In this document: one piece after another, positions 1 through 12,900 of the stretch
Layout of the letters: every line of letters begins with the position of its first letter
Position numbering within the stretch: position 1 is the first letter of the stretch
DNA from: Chaetoderma sp. LZ-2023a
Taxonomy: Eukaryota > Mollusca > Caudofoveata > Chaetodermatida > Chaetodermatidae
Assembly: GCA_034401795.1 (NCBI GenBank)
Contig: CM067360.1
Coordinates: 49,376,573-49,440,572, forward strand
Length of the DNA stretch: 64,000 nt
Direction: 5' to 3'
Program-made: the position numbers and the translations under genes
The notes under the pieces: model-generated
Database searches by the model: none
Told to the model about the DNA's origin: nothing
The model's input: only the letters and a program-made list of their open reading frames with translations

Positions 1-2768
1 AACGTTATCGGCCAATCTGGAGATTGTTTTGAAAACTCTCACGGACTTGGGCTGGATAGTCAATTTCCAAAAATCAGAGCTAACTCCATCCCAGAAGTTT
101 GTTTACCTGGGCATGTTCTTCGATCTGGAGAGGGGATATGTTTATCCCACTCAGGAGAGGGTTCAAAGACTCATCTCAGTAATACAGTCGGTGTGCGACA
201 GTCGTCATGTCCTGGCACGGGTTTACTTGAGAATGCTGGGATTGATGGTTTCATTGGAACCAGTCATTCCGCAGGCCGCCTTGCGCAGGCGCCCGATCCA
301 GTTGTTTCTCATGACACAGTGGACCCAGAGTTCAGGTTCGCTGGACTCGAACGTGTCAGTGTTGGCGCCTCTGATTCACCACCTGCAATGGTGGTTGAAT
401 ACAGGGAATCTCTTGCCGGGGGTTTTGCTAACCCCTCCCCACCCTCAGGTGACTTTGTATACAGATGCATCGATGGAGGGGTGGGGAGCTTGTCTGGAAG
501 AGTCCACAATATCAGGGCTTTGGGATCTGGATCAGTCCAAGGAACATATCAATCTACTAGAGCTAAGAGCAGTAGTCCTGGGCCTGGAACATTTCTTACA
601 GAAAGTTCAGGGCAAGATTGTTCTAATTCGTTCAGACAACTCAACAGTAGTGACTTACATAAACCGCCAGGGCGGAACGAAGTCGCCCAGTCTCTGTATG
701 ATGACATGGAAACTGCTTTGTTGGTGCCTAGATCATGGGATCACCTTGAAGGCAGTTCATATTCCGGGAAGGTTAAATCTGCTAGCAGACTCATTGAGCC
801 GAAGGATGAGTGTTTTACCCACGGAATGGCAACTAAATCAATGTGTGGCGGATCGTCTGTTCGACCATTGGGGGAAACCCAACATCGATTTGTTCGCAAC
901 GAAGAAGAATGCGAAGATGACGACGTACGTCTCTCCGATTCCAGACCCAAGCGCTTTCGCAACAGATGCGTTAGCTATCAGCTGGGGGGGAATGTATGCA
1001 TACGCATTCCCTCCAGCAATCCTGATTCCAAAGGTGCTTCAGAAAATCAGGCAGCAGGAGTGCCAAGTGCTTCTGATCACCCCGGATTGGCCAAGCCGAT
1101 CGTGGTATACGGATCTGCTGGACCTTCTGGCCTGCAGTCCGGTTCCTCTGCCTCTGATGGACGACCTTATCTTCCAGGGCAAGGCCCTTCACGACAATCC
1201 GTCAATGTTCAGATTGACTGCGTGGATGTTGTCAAGGAATCTAGAATTAAGGAGGGCTTTTCTGAGCAAGCGGCCATGTTTATGGCCAAAGCCAAGAGGG
1301 GGTCAACCTCCAGAGCATATAATTATAAAATCAACAGATTTGCAGAGTGGTGCTCAAAAAGATGTATTGATCCAATGGACTCATCTATTCAGGTAGTGGC
1401 TGATTTCCTCTTTCACCTATATGATGCCTATAGCCTCAAGCCTAACTCTATTGCGGGTTACAAATCAGCATTAATGACTGTTATCCCTTGCTTGGCTAAT
1501 AGGGGGAGTGATGAAGTAAGTACATTAAATGTATTAATTAAAGGCATGGGCAATCTAAGACCAAGGAATCCTCCTCTGATTCCGTCTTGGAGTTTATCTC
1601 TGGTGCTTCAGGTACTAGGAGATAAGCCTTTTGAACCACTTAGTTCCATTTCTATGAAAATGTTAATGCTTAAAACTGTATTTTTAATTGCTGCGGCCTC
1701 GGCAAGGCGTAGGAGTGAGATTCACGCCTTATCAGCCGAGGATGACCGTTTTGTGGTTACAGGGGAAGGCCTTAAGCTTCTACCTAGGATTAATTTCTTG
1801 GCTAAGAATCAGTCATTGAAATATCCAGGTCAACCTATTTTTTTGCCATCTTTAACTAGATATGATCCTAATTCTAAAGCATGGTGCACCGTCCGGGCGC
1901 TGCTCCGGTACAAACAGCGTACTTCGGAGTGGCGTACCGACCTATCAGCGTTATGGTTGTCATATATTGAACCCCATGGCAGGGCGTCTAAGGACACCAT
2001 TTCTAGGTGGATTGTGGAGTGTATTCAGTTTTGTCACAAATCCGCCACCGGGAGACAGGTTGATGTGGCCAAGGCTCACGGTGTCCGCGGTGTCGTGGCA
2101 TCCACTGCCCTGTTTAGTGGGGTCCCTGTGGATGACATTATGTCCGTGGCTCAGTGGCACTGTGAGTCGAGTTTTACAGACCATTACCTCCGTGACACCT
2201 CTAACCCTCTCGCCTTGTCGATTTTGAAACATTAATCGTTTTTACATTTTGTGAGGAGTGCTTCCGCATTGCTTATATACTTCGCAATTTAGCGATGGTA
2301 ACAACCACTTGTCGGGACTGCATCAGGCTTCTCTACTGGGATCATGATGACAGTTTCCAAGTTCAACAAGGTCAGTCTTGTTCATGTGTTGTTCATTGCT
2401 ACTTGTATTGTCACGTTACCCATTATTATTAATATGGTGATGGTTTATGTGGGAGGTGGTTCATCATAGAGAGTATACGAAAATGGAGCCTTTTCGTCTC
2501 TGTCCTATAGTACTGGGCACTAGTATGTAGAGAGCATATAGGACATTGAGGTCATCTAGTCTTCCTCCCAGGAGGGGGGGGGGGGGAGCGCATATGACAT
2601 TCGGTCATCTCTCATGCATCGGTTGTGTTATCCGATGGTTTGTCAAATCCTGACTGTGTTCTCACACTTTTCAGACGTCATAAGTGCCTTAAACGTGTGA
2701 AAGCGTATAGGGAAGAGCTGGTCTTTTGACCTCGCCTCCCTCCCGCCAGATTCACTTTCGAATTCTGG

Positions 2769-2872
2769 CAATATCAAAAGTATTAGGGAGGTAAGTATAC
2801 TCTTGATGTGAAATAAAGGAAATCAAGGATTTCTTTTTTCACGAGAGAGTTGATACTTACCTCCCTAGATAC
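2769..2872. repeat. Internal complementary region of DIRS copy A
   Basis: A head-to-head pair of short segments. The first half is complementary to the outer left end of the element family, the second half to the outer right end of this copy (compare 3095-3149). This layout is diagnostic of DIRS1-type elements and templates completion of the ends through a circular intermediate. Confidence 0.85.
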
Positions 2873-2934
2873 GGACCCGGCCTCTCCACCCCACAGAGGC
2901 TCGATCTTCAGGCTCTTGGTAGTTGCATGTGTTA

Positions 2935-3149
2935 GCCAATAAATTAGTCAGAGGAAGTAGTAGTCGGCGCATGCGCGATGGTGGGGCTGGCATCCGCCGG
3001 ACTACCTCTGACTACCTGCCCAGTAGGGGCACCTAACTGTTTTTAATCTGAGTGTTTTATTGAGTGAAAGCCAATATTTAGCAATATCAAAAGTATTAGG
3101 GAGGTAAGTATCAACTCTCTCGTGAAAAAAGAAATCCTTGATTTCGTTT
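2935..3149. repeat. Right inverted terminal repeat of DIRS copy A
   Basis: Runs from the AATAAATTAGTCAG motif through GGGGCACCTAAC to the terminal CGTTT at 3149. It is nearly identical to 35378-35578 and inverted relative to 29110-29303. It contains AGGTAAGTA, a consensus 5' splice site. Confidence 0.85.
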
Positions 3150-5570
3150 AAACTGTAACAACAATGCAGTCATTAAAGACTCAGAAACGTACTCATCCTC
3201 GTTTGTCTTTAACCAATCAAATTCGCCACTAACCATGGCAACCGTCAGTCTTCTTGATAAAGGTTTAGGATTCAGTCCTACGGTTTCAGAACCAAACATG
3301 GGCAGCCTCTATATTGATTTACAGGCCTTTTTCAGACGCATGCGCCTGAAACACTTCTTCACACACCCCACCCACACACTTCACACGCACTCCTACAACA
3401 GGGAACCGGTACGACATTCCCTCCCATGGCACCGGCTCCACCAACATTCCAAGACGTCATAATCAGAAAATTTGCCGCCAAAAAACCTTCAATGCCACCT
3501 CCAACCTTGGATGCGCCATTTGAAGCTTTTTTCAAAGCAATCAGGTACAAATTTAGTAGGCACGTTCACCACAGAACTAATACCAGCAATCTGAGCGAGC
3601 AGGAACAGTCAGCTCTAGTGCAACTCTAGCACAACCACACAATAGTGGTAAAAAAAGCTGACAAAGGGCAAGCAACCGTCATCCAAAACAGAACAGATTA
3701 CATAGCAGAAGCAAATCGCCAGCTAGCGGATGAACGGTTCTATACAAAGGTTGAACAAGATCTAACATATAAACACACAAAACTGGTTGAAAAACGACTC
3801 GACCAATTAGTCAGGGATAAGGAAATTGATGCTACAACCGCCAGTAGATTAATTCCAAACCCAATAACCACCAGATTCTACCTACTACCCAAAGTGCACA
3901 AAAAGAAGTCAAATGGCCTAGTTCCCGGCAGACCTATCATCAGTGGTATAGGCTGCCCGATGGAGCTGATAAGCAGTTTCGTGGATGAACACATCAAAGT
4001 GCACGTCACTAAGACCAAATCGTATGTGAAAGACACCACGGATTTCATAAACCAGATTGAAGCCTTTGGCAAAACAAAGGCCGGCACTCTTCTGGTGACC
4101 ATGGATGTCACATCACTATACACAAACATCCCCAACAACGAGGGACTTAGAGCAATAGCCAGATTCTGCCACAAGTATGGAGTACCAGGTGATCTATCAA
4201 TCAGAGGTCTTCTCAACCTCCTAAAACTTGTCTTAGAATGCAATAATTTCGAGTTTAGCGGCGAACATTACCTACAAGTTGGCGGCACCGCCATGGGAAG
4301 CAAAGCTGCATGCACCTTTGTATGCATCATTATGGCGGATCTAGAAAAAAATCTCCTACAAGCGGCTCCCCACAAGCCAGCCTTCTATGTCAGATACATA
4401 GATGACATATTCATGTTTTGGGAACATGGCAAACCCGCCCTCGATGAATTTGTCACATACATGAATGCAGAGCACCATAGCATCAAATTCACAGTGGAGT
4501 CTTCTAAAACACATGTTTCTTTCCTTGACACCATGGTCAAACAAACAGAAGAACATGATATCATTTTCGACCTCTACACAAAACCAACAGACACCCATGG
4601 CTACCTCCACTACGATTCAGCACACCCCTCCTCCTGCAAGGATTCATCCCCATATGGACAATTCCTCAGGTTAAGACTCATCTGTAGTCAAATACAAAAC
4701 TACGACAAAAATAGTAATGTTTCTACAAGGATACTTTGAAGCAAGGGGTTACCATATCAAAATTCTCAACGAATCCAGGGCAAAAGCCAGATCAAAGGAC
4801 AGACACAGCATCTTACACCCACCACAAACACTCTACAGAGGCCCATTTTTGTCTGCGAGTTCACATGAACTGGCATCTTTCTGAAGAAAACCATCAAGAA
4901 GTTCTGGCCAATTCTGGAAGCTAGCAGCAAATGCAGAAATGCTTTCCCAGAGCCTCCTCTCTTCAGTTATAGAAGAAACAAAACAATCCAAGATATGATG
5001 GGAAGGGCTAAACTTCCATCAGATAACGCCCCTACACAACACAGAAACCCTCTAAAAGCATGCACCACTAAGAACTGTAACATCTGCCAATGGATGCAAA
5101 AAACAGATTCTTCTCTAGCTGACACACAGGCCTAACATACAGATCCAAGATCATAGGCAACTGCCAGACGCGGAACATCGTCTACCTACTAACTTGCAAC
5201 AAATGTAAGAAACAATATGTAGGAGAAACTCTACGCACCTTCAAAATCAGAATCCAAGTACATCTGAGATTGATATCAAACCTCCACAGGAATGAATGAT
5301 ACGACACACCCGTATCCAGACATTTCAATAAACATGGACATTCTAGAACTGACATGCAGTTTAGAATTATCCAGGTACTCTCATCAGACCCAGACGATGA
5401 AAACTCCACCCCATGGAGAAAACAGAAGGAATGTCATTGGATACACCAGCTCCACACAATGGAGCCTATGGGCATAAACCAAGCCAGATAAGGGCGGCTT
5501 CTCCCCTGGGCCAACACGCCCACCACAGGCGGACATGCCCAGTACGTTGTTATTAAACTTTAATTCCAAA
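3150..5570 (+). mobile_element. Penelope-like retroelement, copy 1 (5' truncated)
   Basis: Begins directly at the right end of DIRS copy A. Fragments read in order: the conserved N-terminal motif [17 protein letters not shown] (about 3247-3300), the RT core in 3645-4739 with [29 protein letters not shown] and the catalytic YIDDIF, and the C-terminal GIY-YIG endonuclease around 5065-5480, with a Cys linker (C-TTKN-C-NI-C), IVYLLTCNKCKKQYVGET and a final HWIHQLHTMEPMGIN. Penelope-like elements use an RT related to telomerase. This copy is broken, with several interruptions and no upstream frame like that of copy 2. The exact 3' end is uncertain. Confidence 0.88.
3645..4739 (+). CDS. Penelope-like reverse transcriptase core, copy 1
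   Basis: An open stretch of 364 codons covering the palm and fingers of a Penelope-type [12 protein letters not shown] at the start, [39 protein letters not shown] and [14 protein letters not shown] are all visible, the last holding the two catalytic aspartates. It is part of a larger broken element and not a host gene. Confidence 0.85.
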   Translation: MVKKADKGQATVIQNRTDYIAEANRQLADERFYTKVEQDLTYKHTKLVEKRLDQLVRDKEIDATTASRLIPNPITTRFYLLPKVHKKKSNGLVPGRPIISGIGCPMELISSFVDEHIKVHVTKTKSYVKDTTDFINQIEAFGKTKAGTLLVTMDVTSLYTNIPNNEGLRAIARFCHKYGVPGDLSIRGLLNLLKLVLECNNFEFSGEHYLQVGGTAMGSKAACTFVCIIMADLEKNLLQAAPHKPAFYVRYIDDIFMFWEHGKPALDEFVTYMNAEHHSIKFTVESSKTHVSFLDTMVKQTEEHDIIFDLYTKPTDTHGYLHYDSAHPSSCKDSSPYGQFLRLRLICSQIQNYDKNSNVSTRIL

Positions 5571-6254
5571 AGTGTCCCCAAGAATCCATCTTTTCAGTTA
5601 GATAATATGTATCTACACATCTTTTGGCGACGTCATCACCATCGCCATAGACGTCACACATTGACGTCATACCCATTGTCATCACCTCGCATCTTTTTAA
5701 GATGCTTCTAAATATGGCAGTTTTACATGGATTTCAGCACAAAGCTAATTCTCCATAATCTTTAGATTTAAATAAAAATTTAATTTAATTACATCATATA
5801 AAAGAACAACAAAGACGCATACTCACCAAGTTTGTCGTGCTTCTCTATTTTATTCCTCCTTTATTTTTTAAAAACAAATTTTCGAAACATAAGTAAATTC
5901 TTCATAACTTCAAATATCTAACCAGTTTTGATTTTGATTTTGTGTAACCGTGATCTATATTTTCCCATCGAAATCTCCAAAACATGTAGGATAGCCAGGG
6001 ATTTCCAATACACTCCTTGTCTTTCAATCCAAAACACCCACACCATAGTTGCCATATCAGAAAAAAGTGGAGCCCAAAAATGCCCACTTCCAGTTGACAA
6101 AACTTCGCCTCTGATGAGTTCCACTCAAGAAACGAAACGCCATGAACTCTGAATCAAAACAGAGATGACTACATATGATCATTACCCACACAAATAGCCA
6201 CGAAATTCTCCTCCAAAGGATCACTCTCCACGAACTTGACCTACAGAAACCCTT
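5571..6254. other. Intronic sequence, no gene seen; CRE-like motif cluster
   Basis: AT-rich, no supported exon on either strand. Three ACGTCA/TGACGTCA-type motifs lie within about 40 bp at 5628-5670. On the - strand near 5822-5850 a donor-like CTTGGTGAGTATGCG follows a short purine-rich stretch, but no start codon or family match supports a gene. Confidence 0.4.
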
Positions 6255-6600
6255 AGAAATTTGTCACCAAAATGACTTACAACCGGTAAAAAACTTAAAC
6301 CGCCAAAATAGTTTTTAAAAAAACGCTAAAAATGGACACAACCAGTAATACTTCCACAACCGGTAAAAATTACCACAACCACCAAAATGGCCCAACCGCC
6401 AAAAATGGCAGAACCACCAAAAACCCACAACCGGTAAAAAATACACGACCACCAAAATACGGACACAACTGCCAAAAAAGCTCAACCGGTAAAAAAAGTC
6501 ACAACCAGTAAACTTGACCCCAACCGGCAAAATACAGGTCAACCTGTAAAAATGTTGGACCACACCGCCAAACCTCCAAAAATTTCAAATGGTAGAACCG
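6255..6600. repeat. Degenerate minisatellite with ACAACCGGTAAAAA-type unit
   Basis: About 20 imperfect copies of a 14-20 bp unit alternating between ACAACCGGTAAAAA and ACCACCAAAATGG or ACCGCCAAAAATGG forms. The CCGGTAAA core recurs at least six times. It lies about 220 bp before the 6820-6906 exon of HSD17B4. Confidence 0.75.
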
Positions 6601-6819
6601 GCAATCTGGTTTTTCTCTGTCAATATATGGTCATGTTCGACCCAATCCACAGGCTCGCCCAGAAAGGGTATAAAAGGGACGAAAATTCCATTCAGACTTG
6701 GTCTCACATCGCGACCAAGGGTCAGGCTAAGTACCTTCTAGTAGCTCATATTACTGACTACGTTGTTATTTACTACCTAAATGATTCTCACTGTACTATA
6801 TTTGAATTGTTGATCCTAG

Positions 6820-6906
6820 GTTAGATTTGCGAAACCTTTTCTCCCCGGCCAGACCATTCAAACAGATATGTGGAAGGAAGGTGACAGAGTACACTTTCAG
6901 TGTAAG
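6820..6906 (+). CDS. HSD17B4: HSD17B4 exon: end of the hot-dog (enoyl-CoA hydratase 2) domain
   Basis: This 87-bp, phase 0-0 exon follows TCCTAG and precedes GTAAGG. It encodes 29 residues beginning [12 protein letters not shown] and ending HFQCK. The family pattern RFAKP-x2-PGQT-x3-MWKEG-x2-HFQ-x-K belongs to the last strands of the second hot-dog fold of MFE-2. It is too short to stand out as an open frame and was found by its motif. It lies between a Penelope-like element and a DIRS element, and the next exon is 11.4 kb away because of the DIRS copy and satellite in the intron. No earlier exon was recognised in 1-6819. Confidence 0.92.
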
Positions 6907-9900
6907 GTAAGGAACCACAATACCCGATGTTTGCATTATAATGTTATCATAACATAATCTCTTAAAGTAACCATGATGCATTATATCCAGTGCTACCATA
7001 TTCATGCTGGTGTAATATAGGAATTCACAATAGAAAAAACTTGACCTTTGCTAGACTGGTATACTTACTCCAGTTTGGAGACCAGTCATAACAATCTGCC
7101 TCTGTTGTGCAACTGTAATTGTCTTCAATGTTATGGCCAAAGATTGAGACTGGGATAATAGTACATAAGATCTGATGTCATATACTAACCCATATTATGT
7201 CATAATAGTAAGTAATATGATGTCATATACTAACCAGTATGATGTCATAATAGTAAGTAATATGATGTCATATACTAACCAATATTATGTCATAATAGTA
7301 AGTAATATGATGTCATATACTAACCAATATTATGTCATAATAGTAAGTAATATGATGTCTTAATACTAAGTAATATGATGTCATAATAGTAAGTAATATG
7401 ACTTCATAATAGTAAGTAATATTTGACATCATGAGAACATACTTACCTCCCTAACAATATGATGTCATAATAGTAAGTAATATGACTTCATAATAGTAAG
7501 TAATATTTGACATCATGAGAACATACTTACCTCCCTAACACTCTTGATATACTAGTATATCGGCTCTAAGTTCAATAATATTCAGAAATATAAAAAGTTA
7601 GGTGCCCCTAATGGGAAGGGGATGTACACAGGCATGCACATGACAGACCCCACCTACTGCACATGCGCATATTGGTACTTCCGTTTTCTAATATATTGGC
7701 TGACAAGCTACATGTGGAAAACTTTTCCAGTCTCTTTTTTGAGAATTTTCAATACTTTTTATCATCTTTTTGGATTATGGCTGATTCAAAGTCTGCAGAG
7801 GAAGCTTCCTCATCACCTGTTAAGGTGATATTGTGCCATTTATTAATTTAGACTTGTAACTTTTATATGTTACCGGTTTTCGTTCGCGGCCGTTTTGTTG
7901 TTACCGCGATTTCAGGCGCTGGGAATCCTTGCTAAATTCTCCCAGCACCTAGGGCTATTAATCCCTTGTGCCTTGTGTCCACAGGTTCAACTTATGGATG
8001 GTAAGGGTTCCTGTTCTTCTCTTGAAGGTTGTTCACGTCTCTTTTTTTACTTATCATTATGATATGTCTAAGGGTTGGAGATATAGTAAAAAATAAAAGA
8101 AATATCTCCTTCCTTTTGTCCCATCCCTCTCATCAGTTTTCTACAGAAAGAAGAGTCTCGGCGGATGGATGGACGTGTTCTCCTGCACAAGAGGACGGTT
8201 TTGCCTGTGCTCAGGCTAAGGGAGTTTATTAGTTATGGCACATAATTACTTGAAAATATTCACAAATTTCTGCTGCCATTTGTTATTGCACTGTATTCTC
8301 CCTTGTATGTACATGGGTTCTCGAATATATATATATATATAATATTATATTATTCTGGAGTAATGAATGTCTTTAGTCTCTAGATGTTTTCTTGCATTCA
8401 TTTCTGATGTCCCCTCTCCTTGAAGGAGCTGTTGCATTGAGGTTTGATGTCTTAATCAACCAGAGTTTTTTCTCTTTCCTTGATGTCATAATCTTAGTTT
8501 AGAGAAATCTTTTTGATGTTTTTATCATCCTTTATTATGAATGTGGAGAGATATCTAGATAGTCAATAATCTTTCTCTCTCATTTTTAATTTGGGATCCT
8601 GGTTGTGATTTGTTATTATTAACAAGAGAAGTCAGCTGTCCCATCAGGGTTGTCTGTAATAAAAGTGGGTGTCTTCTCCCTCGAGTTTGTTCTTGTTTTT
8701 TACTAATAGTCAAATAACAAGGTTTTACAAACTATAATACTCATTGACTTGGTATGCCTTCCTTTCTTCTGAAGGCTAAATTCTTCCCCAACCCTTTGTA
8801 CAGTTTGTAGGCTGTCCGGCAAATGTGTCATTTGTAAAGAGTGGGGGGGGGGGTGGGTGGGGGTGGGGGTTGAGGGATCTAACATCTGAATTCTTTGCTT
8901 TTCAGGCTAAGCTGATGACTTGGGCGGGCAAGAAGGTAAAGAAGGAGGGTAAGAAGAAGGCCTCTGAGAAGGGTGAGCTCAAGGCCTTCAAGGTTGAGTT
9001 AGTGAGTGAGATGCGCAGGACTGAAAGATCTGATGCCTTACATGCTTCGTGGCATGTTGCCGGGCACAGGTGTTTCAACTTCCTGCACATCGACCTCAAT
9101 GCAGATAGCCCCCGTCCCTGGATCATGCCCCACTAGCTCGGACAAAGTGTTTAGTTATCCAGGGGCGGCCATCTTGGACCCAGGCTTGATGTTCGCACCG
9201 CCTGGTGATCCAGCGGCGCGAGCAGCATCAGGCGGGACCCGACCAGCGGGCCTAACCACGATCACTCGCGGAGTACCCTCATCATCTGCTTTCGGGCATT
9301 CTCCTAGTCAGTCTGGTTTAGTTTTTCTTGCTAACCCAGAGTCTAACTTTCCTGACCAGGAAGATGATGAAGACTACCTGCTCGGTCGACATGATGATCA
9401 TGAAGACATGGATGCGAGCGTCTACACTCCTCTCATGGGGAGCATGGCTGCTCGCACCTATGGCTCTGTTCCCTTGGGAGCAGGTTTCATGATTCAGCCT
9501 GTGGGCCGGTTTGGAGTAGACGGCCACCCGTATAAGATTCCATGCTTAAGCGTGGAATCTCATACGGACGATCCGGGCTGTGCTGGTGTGCCTGATACCC
9601 CACACACAAGCGCGACCTCGGTGCCCAGCCACCCTATGGAGAATGTTATGCCAGTATGCATTCCCTGGGCAACCGAGTTCGTCTATAGCCTCCACCTCAG
9701 CCCTACCTGCGAATGCCATTGAGGATGACGAGGGCCCGCTGCTCGTCGACAATTCACAGGTAGCCACGGATGAAGACTGGTCTGACGCGTGCGCGTGGCT
9801 CCTCGCTGTCAGACCAGAGCTCTCTGTGGATGAAATGGCCGCCAGTAACCCTCGGACATGGTTACAGGAAAAGCTGTTGGCCAACGCGACTCAGTCTCTG

Positions 9901-12900
9901 CCATATACTGAACATCTCTTAGATATCTTCTCGGCGGCAGAGGAGTCGATTAGACCGAAAGGTCGCCTTGCGAAGGCCCCCCCCCCCCCAGCGAGGTTGC
10001 TAGGCGATGTCGAGTTACTGCTAGTCAGTATGCTCAATATGGCCTAGCGACCAGACTGAACGCGGACGACCACGCCGCTCTGGGAGAAGATACGCGGAAG
10101 GGATCCAGTGCTGACACGGGAGCGTTGTGCTCGGACGCTATGCGCTTGGCTAATGCCACCTTGTGTGACACCGAGGAGAGCTCGCGAGCAGCGATTAGTG
10201 TGCTGTCTCATGTGTCTCAGCTGCTATCTGGGGTAGTAGCAGCCTCGGTGCAGCAACAACCTGGTCCAACGAGTCATCCAGGATGGGATCAACCTGGCAG
10301 TGGACTGTCTGACTAGGTCAGTCACCACATCACTGAGGATGAGGCGCACTTTTGCGTTGGACAATTTGTACCTGTCACAAGAGATCAAGATGCGCTTGTT
10401 GCAAGCACCGATGGCGGGCCCTGGTCTTTATGGAGGTGAAGATTGTTGGCACCTCCAAGAGACAGTGACTTTGGTGAATAACCAGAGGGCGCTGCACGCA
10501 TGCAGAGAACATGTGCGTGTTCAGCCCTCGCCTGCTCGACAGCAGTATGCTCGTGGCGGTGCTGGCATTGTCAGAGGCCAGCAGGCCGGCCGGGTTCAGA
10601 GACAGCGTCGGCCGTGCCAGCAGCAGCGTGCTGCTGTACGTCAGCCAGTGCTTCAAGTGCAGCCAGCCAAACAGCAGGCCGCGCACCGAGGTGCATGCGG
10701 CGCTGGGCAAGGCACGCGAGGAGCGGAGCATGGTAACCGGGCCTGATGGGCCTGGTGGTACCACAGGTACCACTCGGGTGTTGTCACTCGTACTAGAGAC
10801 ACACCCACTTCTAAAATTCATGGGCACCCCATCACTAAAATTCATGGCACCCCGTCAACCTTAGGTGCACCAGTGGGGGGTCATTTGACTTGCCACATTC
10901 AGAAGTGGGAGCGGTTAATTCAGGACCGCTTAGTCTTGCAATGGCTTTCGCGCAGATACAGTCCAGAATGGATAAAAGGTCCGCCATTGCATCTGTCTCT
11001 GGTACCAAATTTCAAATTCCAAGAGATCCAGGCAAGCGGTTGTGCATAGAAGAGGAGATAGAGTCTCTAATTCTAAAAGAAGCAATTCAACCGGTGCAAG
11101 ATTGTCCGGGCTTCTATTCAACCGTGTTTCTTGTGACAAAGAAAAACGGGGGGTGGAGACCAATTCTCAACCTCAAACCTCTAAACAAGTTTATAGATAC
11201 ACCGAGTTTCAAAATGGAAACAATAAAATCTGTGTTGTTGGGGTTAGAGAAGGGGATGTGGACAGCATCAATAGATCTCAAGGATGCTGACCCCTCCCCA
11301 CCCTCAAGTAACAATGTTTACGGATGCATCGATGGAGGGATGGGGAGCTTGCCTGGAAGAAGCCACTATATCAGGGCTTTGGAATCTGGAACGGTCAAAG
11401 GAACATATCAACATGCTAGAATTACAGGCTGTAATTCTAGGTCTGGAACACTTCTTAAAAGAAGTGGATAGAAAATCTGTGATTATCCGTTCAGACAACT
11501 CTACAGTAGTGAGTTACATAAACCGCCAGGGTGGAACGAAGTTGCCCAGTCTCTGTATAATGACCTGGAAGCTGCTTTGCTGGTGCATGGATCATATGAT
11601 CACCTTGAAAGCAGTTCATATTCCGGGAAGGCTGAATCTGTTAGCAGACTCATTGAGCCGAAGGATGAGCATTCTGCCTACGGAATGGCAACTAAATCAA
11701 TGTGTGGTGGATCACCTGTTCAATCATTGGGGAAAGCCCAACATAGATTTGTTCGCAATGAAGAAGAAGGCGAAGATGACAATATACGTTTCTCCGATTC
11801 CAGATCCAAGCACTATTGCAATAGATGCACTAGCTATCAGTTGGAAGGGAATGTATGCATATGCATACCCTCCAACAATCCTGATTCCAAGGATTCTTCA
11901 GAAGATCAAGCAGGAGGAATGCCGATCATGGTTTACGGATCTGCTGGACCTTCTGGTCTGCAATCCGGTTCCTCTGCCTCTGATGAACAATATTATCTTC
12001 CAGGGCAAGACCCTTTACAACAATCCGTCAATGTTTCAATTGACTGCATGGATGTTGTCAAAAAATCTGCGATTAAGGAGGGCTTTTCTGAGCAAGCAGC
12101 CAATTTCATGGCCATAGCCAGAGTATATAATTATAAAATCCAGGAGGGGGCCAACCTCCAGAGCAAATAATTTTAAAATCAATAGATTTGCAGAATGGTG
12201 CTCAAAGAGATGTATCAGTCCAATGGATGCATCTATTCAGGTAGTAGCTGATTTCCTCGTGTCACCTGTATGATGCCTATAGCCTCAAGCCTAATTCTAT
12301 TGCTGGATATAAATCAGCATTAATGACTGTTATCCCTTGCTTGGCAAAGAGGGGAAGTGATGAAATAAGTGTTTTAAATACTCTTATTAAAGGTATGGGC
12401 AATCTCAGACCGAGAAAATCTCCACTGACACCGTCATGGAGTCTTTCCCTGGTTCTTCAAGTTTTGAGTGATAAACCTTTTGAACCGCTTAGTGTTATAT
12501 CTATAAAATTATTGACACTTAAAACTGTATTTTTAGTTGCGGGAGCATCAGCCAGACGCAGGAGTGAAATTCATGCCTTGTTTGCTGAGCCTGACCGTTA
12601 TATAGTTACAGGTGAAGGCCTTAAGATTCTACCAAGATTGGATTTCTTGGCTAAGAATCAATCTTTAAAATATCCGGGTCAACCTATCATTTTACCTGCC
12701 GTAACCAGATATGATCCTGGTGCTAAAGCATGGTGTCCTCTCCATGCTTTAAATAAGTACAAGAAAAGAACTCAGGTTTGGCGGACGGACCCATGTTCCC
12801 TATGGTTGTCATATATTGAACCCCATGGTAGGGCGTCAAGAGACACTATTTCCAGATGGATAGTAGAATGTATTCAATTTTGTCATAAGACAGCCACTGG

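Larger units (their letters stand above)
1..3149 (+). mobile_element. DIRS-type tyrosine-recombinase retrotransposon, copy A (left part outside window)
   Basis: DIRS elements copy through RNA and insert by a tyrosine recombinase (YR) instead of an integrase, leaving no target duplication. The window opens inside the reverse transcriptase. The parts seen in order are: RT end and RNase H (about 29-900, [10 protein letters not shown] and RSDNSTVV), a methyltransferase-like domain (about 850-1300, [23 protein letters not shown]), the overlapping YR frame (domain about 1250-2235, with the catalytic R of ARRRSE, HGVR and the terminal DHY), an internal complementary region at 2769-2872 and the right inverted terminal repeat at 2935-3149. 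The visible frames look whole. It is close in sequence to copy B, so it is probably recent. Confidence 0.93.

Noticed and set aside
6552-6824. 90-codon + strand open frame upstream of the 6820 exon
   Set aside because: No similarity to the hot-dog domain, starts inside a minisatellite and would have to skip the splice site that defines the true exon.
7165-7506. Regular short repeats that could suggest a CRISPR-like array
   Set aside because: Units are contiguous 22/23-bp tandem repeats with no unique spacers, in a eukaryotic intron.
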